From: Saprospiraceae bacterium
Lineage (GTDB): Bacteria > Bacteroidota > Bacteroidia > Chitinophagales > Saprospiraceae
Assembly: GCA_016715985.1 (NCBI GenBank)
Contig: JADJXD010000001.1
Location: forward strand, 2,046,001-2,110,000
DNA length: 64,000 bases
Reading direction: 5' to 3'
A model generated the notes under the pieces. The model ran no database searches. It was not told the DNA's origin and saw only the letters and a program-made list of their open reading frames with translations. This document shows, piece after piece, positions 56,767-64,000 of this stretch (its first letter is position 1; each line of letters begins with the position of its first letter). The position numbers and the translations under genes were made by a program.

Positions 56767-57885
56767 ATGATAAAAAGAACACTTTTTGATGCTATCAAGG
56801 ACAAACTCGACTTTAAGAAAGCCATAATCCTTCTGGGACCGAGACAGGTGGGCAAAACTTTTTTGATTCAAAAAATAACGGAAGAAATGAAGTTGCCTTT
56901 TCTGATGGTCAATGGCGATAATCCGGCTGATCGGCTACTTTGGACCAATCCTGATTTTCAATTGATTCAATCGCTCATCGCTCCTTATGAATTGGTCGTG
57001 TTTGATGAAGCTCAACGCATCGAAAATATTGGTCTGACGGTCAAAATGATCGTAGATGCACAATTAGGCAAACAGGTAATCATCACCGGATCGTCGGCAC
57101 TCGGACTTGGAGATACTATTCAGGAACCATTGACCGGCAGAAAATGGGAATTTACCATGTTTCCTGTCTCATGGGCGGAGCTCAGAGAAACTTACACTTT
57201 GGCAAAATCATTACCCATGTTGGAACAACTGTTGGTATATGGCAACTATCCTGATATCATTGTGCACGATGACAAAGAAACCTTGCTCAACGCATTGGCA
57301 GGAAGTTATTTATACAAAGATATATTAGAACTCGGAGGTATCAGAAAGCCGGAAGTATTGGTACGACTCTTACAGGCGTTGGCTTGGCAGGTAGGTAATG
57401 AAGTCTCCTATAATGAAGTGGCCAAAACCGTTGGAATAGATAAAGAAACGGTGACGAGTTATATCGATCTGCTTGAAAAAAGTTTTGTCATCTACAGACT
57501 AAATCCGTTGGCACGTAACGAACGCAAAGAAATATCTACTTCACGTAAAATCTATTTTTATGACAATGGTATCCGTAATGCCATCATCAATAATTTTAAT
57601 CCGATCAATCAGCGTAATGATGTAGGTGCATTGTGGGAAAACTTTTTTATTACAGAAAAACTGAAGCGGATTGCATATCAGAAACTATCAAACAAAAGTT
57701 GGTTCTGGCGCAGTAAATCTCAGGCAGAAATCGATTATGTAGAAGAAGGAAAAGATGGTATTACCGCTTTTGAATTAAAATGGAATGATAAAAAAAGTGC
57801 AAAGTTCAGCACTACCTTTACTGATTTTTATCAACCAAAAGAAACCCACATCATTAACAGATCAAATTTTTGGGAGCATTTGTAA
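56767..57885 (+). CDS. AAA+ ATPase with C-terminal DUF4143 domain (ATPase B)
   Basis: A 372-residue protein of the AAA_14/DUF4143 family. Walker A is GPRQVGKT (24-31), Walker B YELVVFDEAQR (74-84), sensor 1 VIITGSSALGL. The family phrases PLTGRKWEFTMFPVSWAEL and GNYPDIIVHDDKE are present. A winged-helix-like part (NEVAKTVGIDKETVTSYIDLLEKSFVI, cited as VGIDKETVTSYIDLLEKS) may bind DNA. DUF4143 covers about 200-340 and ends in EIDYVEEG...ITAFELKW, with the D...E-x-K spacing of PD-(D/E)XK nucleases. The protein is clearly homologous to ATPase C at 61407 but shares little with ATPase A outside the P-loop. The gene is bracketed by a 67-base direct repeat. The biological role of the family is not established. 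Confidence 0.92.
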   Translation: MIKRTLFDAIKDKLDFKKAIILLGPRQVGKTFLIQKITEEMKLPFLMVNGDNPADRLLWTNPDFQLIQSLIAPYELVVFDEAQRIENIGLTVKMIVDAQLGKQVIITGSSALGLGDTIQEPLTGRKWEFTMFPVSWAELRETYTLAKSLPMLEQLLVYGNYPDIIVHDDKETLLNALAGSYLYKDILELGGIRKPEVLVRLLQALAWQVGNEVSYNEVAKTVGIDKETVTSYIDLLEKSFVIYRLNPLARNERKEISTSRKIYFYDNGIRNAIINNFNPINQRNDVGALWENFFITEKLKRIAYQKLSNKSWFWRSKSQAEIDYVEEGKDGITAFELKWNDKKSAKFSTTFTDFYQPKETHIINRSNFWEHL

Positions 57886-57900
57886 TTTACTCAATTAAGA

Positions 57901-57967
57901 TAAAAACACCCACTTTCTGCGATCATAATCGCCAATAAGTATAATTATTTGCGATTATAACCGCCAA
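57901..57967 (+). repeat. Repeat family B, downstream copy
   Basis: Second copy of the 67-base repeat, starting 15 bases after the stop codon of ATPase B and in the same orientation as the first. TGCGATCATAATCGCC (57918-57933) is conserved exactly; the second palindrome is changed to TGCGATTATAACCGCC (57950-57965) and the -7 box has lost its consensus, so this copy is probably not a working promoter. Confidence 0.88.
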
Positions 57968-57992
57968 AAGTAGTATAAATAGTTATTTCTGA

Positions 57993-58661
57993 TCAATCCT
58001 GCTCCTCAAAAAACTGAATGGTAGCTTCATACTCCCCATCTTGGATATCTTCTTTGTCTATCCAATATCTCGAAGTGATGACTTCGTAAGTGTTTTCGCC
58101 TTTATTACTGAATAACCAAATGATTTTTTCTGCATCTCCGAATTCGACAAGTCCTTTCATCTGATCTTCATAAAGTCGTTTGATAATGCTCCGGTCACTG
58201 AGACCTTCAGACAGTGCTTTAGTCAGTATCTCATTGGTCAGTTCCACCAGACCACCATCCGGATCACTCAGCTCTATCATGATAACAGATGCTTCCGTAT
58301 TGGGGAAAGTACCATTATACGCTTTGAATAACAGTTGGTTGATATTAAACAGGTCATAGTGAAAGGAAGGATCCGCATATTGTTCAGCTACTTTTTCATT
58401 TGTCATATCGTGTGATATGCCCTGGATCTGTCCGGCGGTGAGTGACTCTGCCAGTTTGTGGGTCAGGATGATTTCTGCGGCTTCATTGGGTTCAAAATCA
58501 GTGATAGCCATGTACAGCATTTCCTTCAGTTCTTCCGGTTTTACTTTATCCGAATCCGGCAGATTCAGTTTGTCCAATAGCTGTACGAAGTCTTCATTGG
58601 ACCAATAGCCATCCAGCTCGTTAACAGTTTTGATACTTAATATTTTTACCTGTACGTTCAT
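57993..58661 (-). CDS. Cytoplasmic protein of unknown function
   Basis: A 222-residue acidic protein with no signal peptide or membrane segment and no recognised family. It starts MNVQVKILSIKTVNELDGYW, and the N-terminal ~100 residues alternate helices with a repeated acidic pattern (KPEELKEMLYMAITDFEPNEAAE). The C-terminal half includes a long predicted helix pair and ends EYEATIQFFEEQD. Base composition is less AT-rich than the restriction-modification genes, closer to housekeeping genes of the window, so it may be resident chromosomal DNA into which the neighbouring elements were inserted. It is convergent with ATPase B, separated by the downstream repeat. Confidence 0.6.
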   Translation of the reverse strand: MNVQVKILSIKTVNELDGYWSNEDFVQLLDKLNLPDSDKVKPEELKEMLYMAITDFEPNEAAEIILTHKLAESLTAGQIQGISHDMTNEKVAEQYADPSFHYDLFNINQLLFKAYNGTFPNTEASVIMIELSDPDGGLVELTNEILTKALSEGLSDRSIIKRLYEDQMKGLVEFGDAEKIIWLFSNKGENTYEVITSRYWIDKEDIQDGEYEATIQFFEEQD

Positions 58662-58950
58662 AATTTTTTTCTTTAATTGATTATAATTAGTGGTGAAGTT
58701 ACTTCTTCATACTGATTAACCAAAGATGTAGTGGTAATGTTTGAATTATAAAAAATTAGAGTTTCTTCTGAGTAAAGAATAATTGTATTCAATATCGAAT
58801 AAACAAAAGTCGGTAAATGACCCTTCTGTTTTACATGTAAGACTCTAAAATTGAGTCTCCTCCAAAACACCAACAATTTGATAATTAACCAATTCTCCGC
58901 ATATAGAATACATAAAAGTATAATATTTCGATAATTGTAAATTAAAAAAT
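58662..58950. other. Intergenic AT-rich region
   Basis: The region between the 222-residue gene and the propeller protein gene. A minus-strand frame of 105 codons (58673-58990) has no recognisable motif, a low-complexity Ile/Leu/Asn composition and no plausible start context, so it is not called. No structured repeat is evident. Confidence 0.4.
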
Positions 58951-58958
58951 TATATTTG
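58951..58958 (+). promoter_or_regulatory. Putative -7 box for the propeller protein gene
   Basis: TATATTTG, exact consensus, about 50 bases upstream of the ATG at 59011. A TTG at the normal -33 distance is not obvious. Confidence 0.5.
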
Positions 58959-59010
58959 CACGACAGCATTAAGAAATTATTAAATAGCACAAAGCAAAAT
59001 TATTACCACA

Positions 59011-60255
59011 ATGAAAATTCACTCTAAAATCTTATACTTCATCATTCTACTGATTTCATTCACATGGGAAATTGGTAATACTCAAAATTTGAAAATTCAG
59101 GGAGAATTTCCTAATCAGAGTTTAAAATGGCCATTCCTTTGGGATCTGAAAATCTTAAATAACGGTGAACTATTGTGTTCATCTGATGCCGGACAAATAT
59201 TTAATAAGAAAGGAAATACATGGGAAATAATTGATGTTCCCAATATCAGTAAAGAGTCAATCAGAGGTGTCATAAAAGACAAAGATGGTAATCTATGGGC
59301 AGCCACAGATGGAGAAGGTATATCAAGACTTAAGAATGGACAGTGGGAAAATTACAAAAAGGGAACCAATAGCTTACCTTCCAATGATTGGAAGTGCGCC
59401 ACAATGGACAATACAGGAAACCTATGGTTTGGCAGTTGGTTGGATGGTGTCGTGAAATATGACGGTAGTACCTGGAGATTATATACTAAAAACAATAGTG
59501 CAACCACAGGATTGGCATCAAATACTGTGACCGGCATATTTGTGGATAAAACCAACAAAGTTTGGGTGTATTCATTCGGAGATATTACGATAATCAATGG
59601 AAATACGATTAAAAAAATCAATCTGGAAGATTTAATCGTATTTGGCATAAGAATCAATGACATCTATCAGGATAAAAATGGAAAATTTTATCTTGCTACA
59701 TCCAAAGGTATTGTAACATCAAATAATGGCACCACTTTTATTCATGAGAAGGAAAAATTTGGTCAAATAGACATAAGTTCCGTTGCCGTTGACAAATCAA
59801 ATGTCATTTGGTATTGTGAACAGTTTTCAGGTATTCATCGATGGGATAATGGAGTGAAACACTATTTTGAAGGAACACTCGACAATCTGATACCATCGCA
59901 GACTTTCGAAATTCTTGTCGATAGCCTAGACAGGAAATTACTGATAGGGAACAAAGGATCGCAAGTTATTTTTATAGAAGACTCTGAATTTACATCTTCT
60001 ACTGATGAACAGAATAGTAAAGTTGATCACCAAATAAGCGTATTTCCCAATCCCACAAACGGCATTATTAATTTTGAGAACGTCAATGGACAACTAAATC
60101 ATGTTAACATAACCAATGAAGCAGGAAACAGATTTAGTGAAAACATTTCTGAAAACGCCATTGATATATCTCATTATAGCCCGGGTATCTATATCATTCA
60201 GTTAATTGATCTCACTGAAGGAAAATCAAAATTTATTAAAGTTTTGAAAATATAA
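59011..60255 (+). CDS. Exported beta-propeller protein with type IX sorting domain
   Basis: A 414-residue exported protein. A signal peptide (MKIHSKILYFIILLISFTW) is followed by about seven blade-like repeats of the two-component-regulator-propeller type, e.g. IKDKDGNLWAATDGEGISRL, MDNTGNLWFGSWLDGVVKY and VDKTNKVWVYSFGD. The last ~75 residues (VFPNPTNGIINFENV ... GIYIIQLIDLTEGKSKFIKVL) are a type A sorting domain, so the protein is delivered to the cell surface by the type IX secretion system. No signalling domain is attached, so it is not a regulator itself; a ligand-binding role is likely. A second, BNR-type exported protein gene lies at the end of the window. Confidence 0.87.
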   Translation: MKIHSKILYFIILLISFTWEIGNTQNLKIQGEFPNQSLKWPFLWDLKILNNGELLCSSDAGQIFNKKGNTWEIIDVPNISKESIRGVIKDKDGNLWAATDGEGISRLKNGQWENYKKGTNSLPSNDWKCATMDNTGNLWFGSWLDGVVKYDGSTWRLYTKNNSATTGLASNTVTGIFVDKTNKVWVYSFGDITIINGNTIKKINLEDLIVFGIRINDIYQDKNGKFYLATSKGIVTSNNGTTFIHEKEKFGQIDISSVAVDKSNVIWYCEQFSGIHRWDNGVKHYFEGTLDNLIPSQTFEILVDSLDRKLLIGNKGSQVIFIEDSEFTSSTDEQNSKVDHQISVFPNPTNGIINFENVNGQLNHVNITNEAGNRFSENISENAIDISHYSPGIYIIQLIDLTEGKSKFIKVLKI

Positions 60256-60383
60256 AATCAATTGTCTCTTTGTAGCCGAATGAAATACATGAGTAAATAG
60301 CACACAAACCATATGAATATTTTCAGGCTGATAAAATCATTATAGTAAAAGAACCTTTTTTAACAATCGTCATTATACAAATC

Positions 60384-60842
60384 ATGCAATATAAAATATT
60401 AGTTTTAATTTTGAGCTTTGCGATTTTACCATTTGGCTCACAATGCCAAGACACAAACAACATCGATAATAGTTGTGAAAGTGAAGATGGGTTATATCCT
60501 TCCTTTGACTTATTCAAATTTATGACTGAAAATTTCTTTTTAATCGACACAGTTCAGGTAATTAAAGATGAAGAATATATGAATTTGCCTTCTTCACCTT
60601 TTTACAATATAAACCTGAATGCAATTGTAAAAATGGGACAGGAAGAGATGGACTTAAAAGAAATGCCACAACAATTTACAGGGATGCCTTTTAAGCTGTT
60701 TCAATATAAACATCCAAGGGATTGTGGTTCTTTTTTCAGTTTATACAACGAATTCCTAAAAAGTGAGAATGCTGTTTTTGTTGTGTTCATAAATATAAAT
60801 AGAAAAGATGGTTATCTTGCATTTAAAGTTCCAGATAATTAA
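60384..60842 (+). CDS. Small exported protein of unknown function
   Basis: A 152-residue protein that begins with a signal peptide (MQYKILVLILSFAILPFGSQ) ending before CQDTNN, where a Cys could also be a lipoprotein attachment site though the preceding residues (GSQC) are not a strong lipobox. The mature part holds a second Cys pair (NSCESE, RDCGSFF) and ends FKVPDN. No domain is recognised. It follows the propeller gene on the same strand by about 130 bases. Confidence 0.55.
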   Translation: MQYKILVLILSFAILPFGSQCQDTNNIDNSCESEDGLYPSFDLFKFMTENFFLIDTVQVIKDEEYMNLPSSPFYNINLNAIVKMGQEEMDLKEMPQQFTGMPFKLFQYKHPRDCGSFFSLYNEFLKSENAVFVVFININRKDGYLAFKVPDN

Positions 60843-61081
60843 TAAACCATAGATATATAACATATTTGACGGTCACAACCTCCCATTGAGTAACCGATGA
60901 CCGTCGATGGTCGCAGTCTCGGACCGTTATCAGACCCGATAAATGCCTGTGATTCTCTCTTTTATGAATTTACAATTCATCACCTACGCATACAGGGCAT
61001 TTCATCAGTAATAAGCTTTTGTGCGTATTGAATTAAATTCTTTTTGTATAAGTTCGAAGTCTGTGACTTCAAACTTCGGAA

Positions 61082-61154
61082 TGCCGGTAATCTGAATATG
61101 ATAAAAGTTTTTTCTAGTAATCCGATATATTCTTCTACGGTTTTTCTATCTATT
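61082..61154 (-). pseudogene. Fragment of a DUF4143 ATPase gene joined to a repeat
   Basis: On the minus strand this translates as IDRKTVEEYIGLLEKTFIIFRLPA, identical or nearly so to residues about 223-246 of the intact ATPase C (RIDRKTVEEYIGLLEKTFIIF in that protein). Both sides are foreign: the upstream side joins directly to the left edge of repeat family C (61154), and the downstream side loses homology after LPA. The 5' two thirds of the gene and its promoter are missing. This is the remains of a second copy of the ATPase C unit. Confidence 0.85.
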
Positions 61155-61320
61155 CCACATATTATATATAATGTGATCATTATATTCCATTATTTATATA
61201 TAATTATAGGATTATAATCCCTTTTTTCATAAATATCAAATTTTATTCTCCACAATATTTTAATCTGCCTTCAGCAACTTCACAAAAAAAGCGAAGTAAA
61301 ATCACAAGTCAATGTAGCTT
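61154..61320 (-). repeat. Repeat family C, left copy
   Basis: A direct repeat of about 167 bases, around nine-tenths identical by eye to 62581-62748. It contains a near-palindrome CATATTATATATAATGTG, a second AT-rich inverted segment (ATTATTTATATATAAT) and AGGATTATAATCCC, followed by a conserved stretch (CTCCACAATATTTTAATC). It ends about 86 bases beyond the stop of ATPase C, and its other edge abuts the ATPase fragment. Confidence 0.88.
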
Positions 61321-61406
61321 ATTCAACTTGCTCCCTTCGGGATTCATAGTAAGATTATGAATTCAGTGAAGGGCTATTAATTTTCCCAATTCCTAATTCT
61401 ACATTC

Positions 61407-62540
61407 CTAATTACCCTCAATACCTAAATAATCCACAAAATTATTTCTGTTGATGATGTGTGTTTCTGCATCCGGATATGCTTTGGTAAAGGTGACGGGA
61501 AATTTTACTTTTCTGGTTGCATTCCATTTTATTTCATAGGCATACAATTGACCGTTTTTTTCTACGATGTAGTCAATCTCTTGTTGTTGATAAGTGCGCC
61601 AGAAATAGTCTCGTTTGGTGATTTGGTCGTAATCCGTCTTTTTCCTGAGTTCACTTATTATAAAATTTTCCCAAAGGCTGCCATGATCTTGTCTCAGGGG
61701 CAAAGGTCTGAAATCTCCTATGACCGCATTTCTCATTCCATTGTCATAAAAATATATTTTTTTACCGTTACTTATTTCATTTCTTTCATTGCGACTGAGT
61801 GCCGGCAATCTGAATATGATAAATGTTTTTTCTAATAACCCGATATATTCTTCTACGGTCTTTCTATCTATTCGTAATAGTTGTGCCAATTCATTATAAT
61901 TCACCTCACTACCCACCTGAAGTGCCAAAGCATGCAGCAGATTCTGCAAGACTTCCGGTTTTCTGATATTTTGAAGATTAAGGATATCCTTATACAAATA
62001 GCTACTTGCCAATTGTTTTAATATATCCTGTTCCTGATCAGATTTTAAAATAACTTCAGGATACATGCCATAAATCAATCTCTTTTCAAGCTGTAGTGAA
62101 GCCTCCGGAAATCCATATTTTCCTTCAAACTCCTGCCATGATACAGGCCATAAATGAAATTCCCATTTTCGTCCGGTCAATGGTTCATTTAACTGGTTTG
62201 CCATCTCAAGTGCTGACGAACCGCTCAGGATAAGTTTTACATTTTTAATTCTGTCAAAGATGATTTTACTGATCAACCCGATATTTTTAATCCTTTGGGC
62301 TTCATCAATAAAAACAATTTTATGTTTTCCGATTATTTGCAAGAGTCGTTTCTCACCCGCATCGGCCAGCAATAAGTGTACCTCAGGGTCATCTCCATTG
62401 ATAAACAGAAATTCACCCTTCTCCCTGCATATTTTTGTGATCAATGTGGATTTGCCTACCTGTCTGGCACCAATACATATAATCACTTTATCATCAGCCC
62501 AGACTTCCAGAATCCTTTTCTCCAATATCCTGTCAAACAT
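61407..62540 (-). CDS. AAA+ ATPase with C-terminal DUF4143 domain (ATPase C)
   Basis: A 377-residue AAA_14/DUF4143 protein, homologue of ATPase B. Walker A is GARQVGKS (24-31), Walker B IVFIDEAQR (about 76-84), sensor 1 LILSGSSALEM; PLTGRKWEFHLWPVSWQEF and GMYPEVIL follow. The winged-helix-like part includes LRIDRKTVEEYIGLLEKTF. The DUF4143 domain ends in EIDYIVEKNGQLYAYEIKW with a D...E-x-K nuclease-like pattern. The frame is intact, with ATG at 62540 and a TATATTTG -7 box at 62555-62562 (minus strand). The gene lies between two direct repeats of about 167 bases, and a truncated copy of it sits just beyond the left repeat. Function unknown. Confidence 0.92.
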   Translation of the reverse strand: MFDRILEKRILEVWADDKVIICIGARQVGKSTLITKICREKGEFLFINGDDPEVHLLLADAGEKRLLQIIGKHKIVFIDEAQRIKNIGLISKIIFDRIKNVKLILSGSSALEMANQLNEPLTGRKWEFHLWPVSWQEFEGKYGFPEASLQLEKRLIYGMYPEVILKSDQEQDILKQLASSYLYKDILNLQNIRKPEVLQNLLHALALQVGSEVNYNELAQLLRIDRKTVEEYIGLLEKTFIIFRLPALSRNERNEISNGKKIYFYDNGMRNAVIGDFRPLPLRQDHGSLWENFIISELRKKTDYDQITKRDYFWRTYQQQEIDYIVEKNGQLYAYEIKWNATRKVKFPVTFTKAYPDAETHIINRNNFVDYLGIEGN

Positions 62541-62554
62541 TTGAAAAATTTATG

Positions 62555-62562
62555 CAAATATA
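62555..62562 (-). promoter_or_regulatory. Putative -7 box of ATPase C
   Basis: TATATTTG on the minus strand, 14 bases from the ATG at 62540. The palindromes of the right family-C repeat begin about 20 bases upstream of it, near the expected -33 position. Confidence 0.55.
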
Positions 62563-62580
62563 GGAATTAGTTCAAAATAA

Positions 62581-62748
62581 TCCACATATTATATATAATA
62601 TGATCATTATATTCCATTATTTATATATAATTATGGGATTATAATCCCTAATTTTATATATATCAAGTTTTATTCTCCACAATATTTTAATCTGCCTTCA
62701 GCAACTTCACATAAAAAAGCAAAGTATAATCGCAAGTCAGCGTAGCTT
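62581..62748 (-). repeat. Repeat family C, right copy (upstream of ATPase C)
   Basis: Contains a perfect 18-base palindrome CATATTATATATAATATG (62584-62601) and a perfect 14-base palindrome GGGATTATAATCCC (62635-62648), with the same AT-rich and CTCCACAATATTTTAATC segments as the left copy. It begins 40 bases upstream of the ATPase C start codon. Both palindromes are better preserved here than in the left copy. Confidence 0.88.
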
Positions 62749-62836
62749 CTCCAAGATTCTTACCGGATGTAATCATTGCTTATTCAAGAAAAAATGATAA
62801 AAATATCTTTTGAAGATGTAAAACTTATGGTTCTAG

Positions 62837-63073
62837 GTGGAGAGTTGTGATATTGTCTTCAGTAAAGGAGCTGTAAAAGAATTGAAAGTTATACCATAAA
62901 AAGAACAACTAAAGATCCTTGATAAGATAGAGCAGCTAGCGGGCACATTCCCCAAAGGTTGGGTAAAAATCAAAGCTTCTAATGATGCATTATGGAGATT
63001 TCGTCAAGGAAGCTATAGGGTTTTGTATAGCATAGAATCAGAAATTAATGTAATAGCCCATAAAGACAGTTAA
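62837..63073 (+). pseudogene. RelE-type toxin gene with an internal stop
   Basis: In one frame the translation is ESCDIVFSKGAVKELKVIP-stop-KEQLKILDKIEQLAG...LWRFRQGSYRVLYSIESEINVIAHKDS. This is the layout of a RelE/ParE toxin (SKxAxKEL, then LWRFRxGxYRVxYSIE). The stop TAA at 62897-62899 lies where most relatives have Lys, one base from AAA, so a single substitution has broken the gene; the end also lacks the last family residues. A short frame at 62794-62850 (MIKISFEDVKLMVLGGEL), just upstream and overlapping, is probably the tail of its antitoxin. Confidence 0.7.
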
Positions 63074-63126
63074 GAACTATTATTTAATTTTTAGACTGTA
63101 TTTTTCAGTTTAATTATTTATCAATG

Positions 63127-63134
63127 TATATTTG
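63127..63134 (+). promoter_or_regulatory. Putative -7 box for the BNR protein gene
   Basis: TATATTTG, exact consensus, about 20 bases upstream of the ATG at 63155. Confidence 0.5.
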
Positions 63135-63154
63135 TCTACCAAAACGTATCAAAT

Positions 63155-64000
63155 ATGAAATTCACTAAAATTCTGATTGTCATGGTCTTATCAACCATTA
63201 ATTTCCAAGTGATAGGACAAATTGCTACTGTCGAAAAATTAGGAAATATTTTTGAGGCAGATACAAGAAATATAGTGATTGAACCTACAGGCAGATTTAG
63301 TTATTTTGTAGATCAATCAATATTTACATCCCATGACGAAGGTCAAACCTGGAAAGAAATAAAAACTCCTTTCAAACTGCAAAATTCAACAGGAACTATT
63401 TTTGTTACCACTTATAAGGGACTAAAAAACGGTAGTAACATAGTACATACAACCCAAACAATGCATTATTTAGATGGGGAAGAATGGGTGCCGCTGAGTT
63501 TGAATGGAAATACTGTTTTTAAAAAAGGATTTTTTGTAGATGAGGATAATGTATATTTTTTCAATGACAATAATTTATATGTTTTTGATGCAAATACAAA
63601 AATAATTACACTTGTGAAGAGCTTTTCAGAGTACTGTTGTTATCAGGTGTTTATTTATAAAAACCATTTGGCTGTATTCTTAGGTTCAGGCAATTATGAA
63701 ATTTATACAAAGGACTATGGCTATATATCGTCTGTAAACAGTCTTCCATACATAACTGAAAATGGGCAATTTATAAATATAATCAGAACACATCAAGGTG
63801 AAGGAAAATATGGAAATAAAATTGATATCAGTTCAGACTATGGCAAGACTTATTCAGAGCTCTACAATAATTCAAAAGAAGAATACAGGATTATTGGCTC
63901 TATTGACGATCGGCTTTATTTTCGAGGTTTTATAACCCAAGGTGAAGCTTGGTCTAATGGTCACACTCAAGCTCGAATGGGATACATTGACGTCGGCACT
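63155..64000 (+). CDS. Exported BNR/Asp-box repeat protein, 5' part (runs off the window)
   Basis: An open frame of 282 codons with no stop before the window ends. It begins with a signal peptide (MKFTKILIVMVLSTINFQVIG). The mature part contains Asp-box motifs of the BNR/sialidase-propeller type, SHDEGQTWKEI (about residue 57) and SSDYGKTYSEL (about 230), within beta-strand-rich sequence such as YFFNDNNLYVFDANTKII. Such proteins form beta-propellers; catalytic residues of sialidases are not visible, so a binding function is as likely as an enzymatic one. A type IX sorting domain would be expected beyond the window. Confidence 0.7.
   Translation, partial: MKFTKILIVMVLSTINFQVIGQIATVEKLGNIFEADTRNIVIEPTGRFSYFVDQSIFTSHDEGQTWKEIKTPFKLQNSTGTIFVTTYKGLKNGSNIVHTTQTMHYLDGEEWVPLSLNGNTVFKKGFFVDEDNVYFFNDNNLYVFDANTKIITLVKSFSEYCCYQVFIYKNHLAVFLGSGNYEIYTKDYGYISSVNSLPYITENGQFINIIRTHQGEGKYGNKIDISSDYGKTYSELYNNSKEEYRIIGSIDDRLYFRGFITQGEAWSNGHTQARMGYIDVGT

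Noticed and set aside
58673..58990. A 105-codon minus-strand frame.
   Set aside because: It overlaps the promoter of the propeller protein gene, has a biased composition and shows no family feature.
60871..60950. Words such as GACCGTCGATGGTC that look like another palindromic repeat.
   Set aside because: Short and isolated, with no second copy found in the window.

Overview
The window is a low-GC chromosomal segment of a Bacteroidota bacterium, most likely a Saprospiria-like environmental lineage. Evidence: Bacteroidota-type -7 promoter boxes (TAnnTTTG) upstream of many genes, type IX secretion C-terminal sorting domains on two exported proteins, a cytophagalysin/pappalysin-like M43 protease, giant mosaic surface proteins, a bifunctional glutamate formimidoyltransferase/cyclodeaminase, and a RelE/ParE-type toxin module. 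The lineage is an inference from style; no rRNA gene is present.

Layout. 1-3962: the 3' end of a dihydrolipoamide acyltransferase gene, an exported beta-lactamase-fold serine hydrolase and aspS. 4014-32040: a minus-strand block of five tightly packed genes (gaps of 1-10 bases where measured to the annotated frames), transcribed from right to left: two tandem paralogous beta-helix proteins, a 6058-residue mosaic surface protein ending in an M43 zinc protease, a 2208-residue protein with an N-terminal lipase-like hydrolase and a C-terminal dockerin-like repeat pair, and a 343-residue exported protein. 32672-37793: a toxin-antitoxin pair, a complete insertion sequence with 12-base terminal inverted repeats and a 6-base target duplication, and a LytTR response regulator/histidine kinase operon. 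38533-48032: mainly housekeeping and exported genes (hisS, a glucosaminidase-LysM protein, a 23S rRNA pseudouridine synthase, GH16 glucanase, Uma2-type protein, formimidoyltransferase-cyclodeaminase). 48393: tRNA-Asn followed by a terminator and a degenerate tRNA-like remnant.

48831-64000 is an accessory region. It carries a transglutaminase-like protein, a Vsr endonuclease, a type II restriction-modification pair whose methyltransferase has its own N-terminal helix-turn-helix domain, decayed DUF1016/YhcG and RelE genes, and, most notably, three AAA+ ATPase genes with C-terminal PD-(D/E)XK-like motifs (one DUF234-like, two DUF4143-like).

The strongest candidate for an undescribed system is the organisation around these ATPases. 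Each gene is tightly bracketed by its own direct repeats, each repeat is built of palindromic or inverted-repeat sites, and the repeat sequence differs from gene to gene. In two of the three cases a TATATTTG promoter box lies between the two arms of the upstream repeat, so the sites probably act as autoregulatory operators and perhaps also as ends of a mobile or self-maintaining cassette. A gene-less copy of one repeat family (56508-56640) and a truncated gene joined exactly to a repeat edge (61082-61154) look like products of recombination between such units. Whether this is already described cannot be determined from the sequence.
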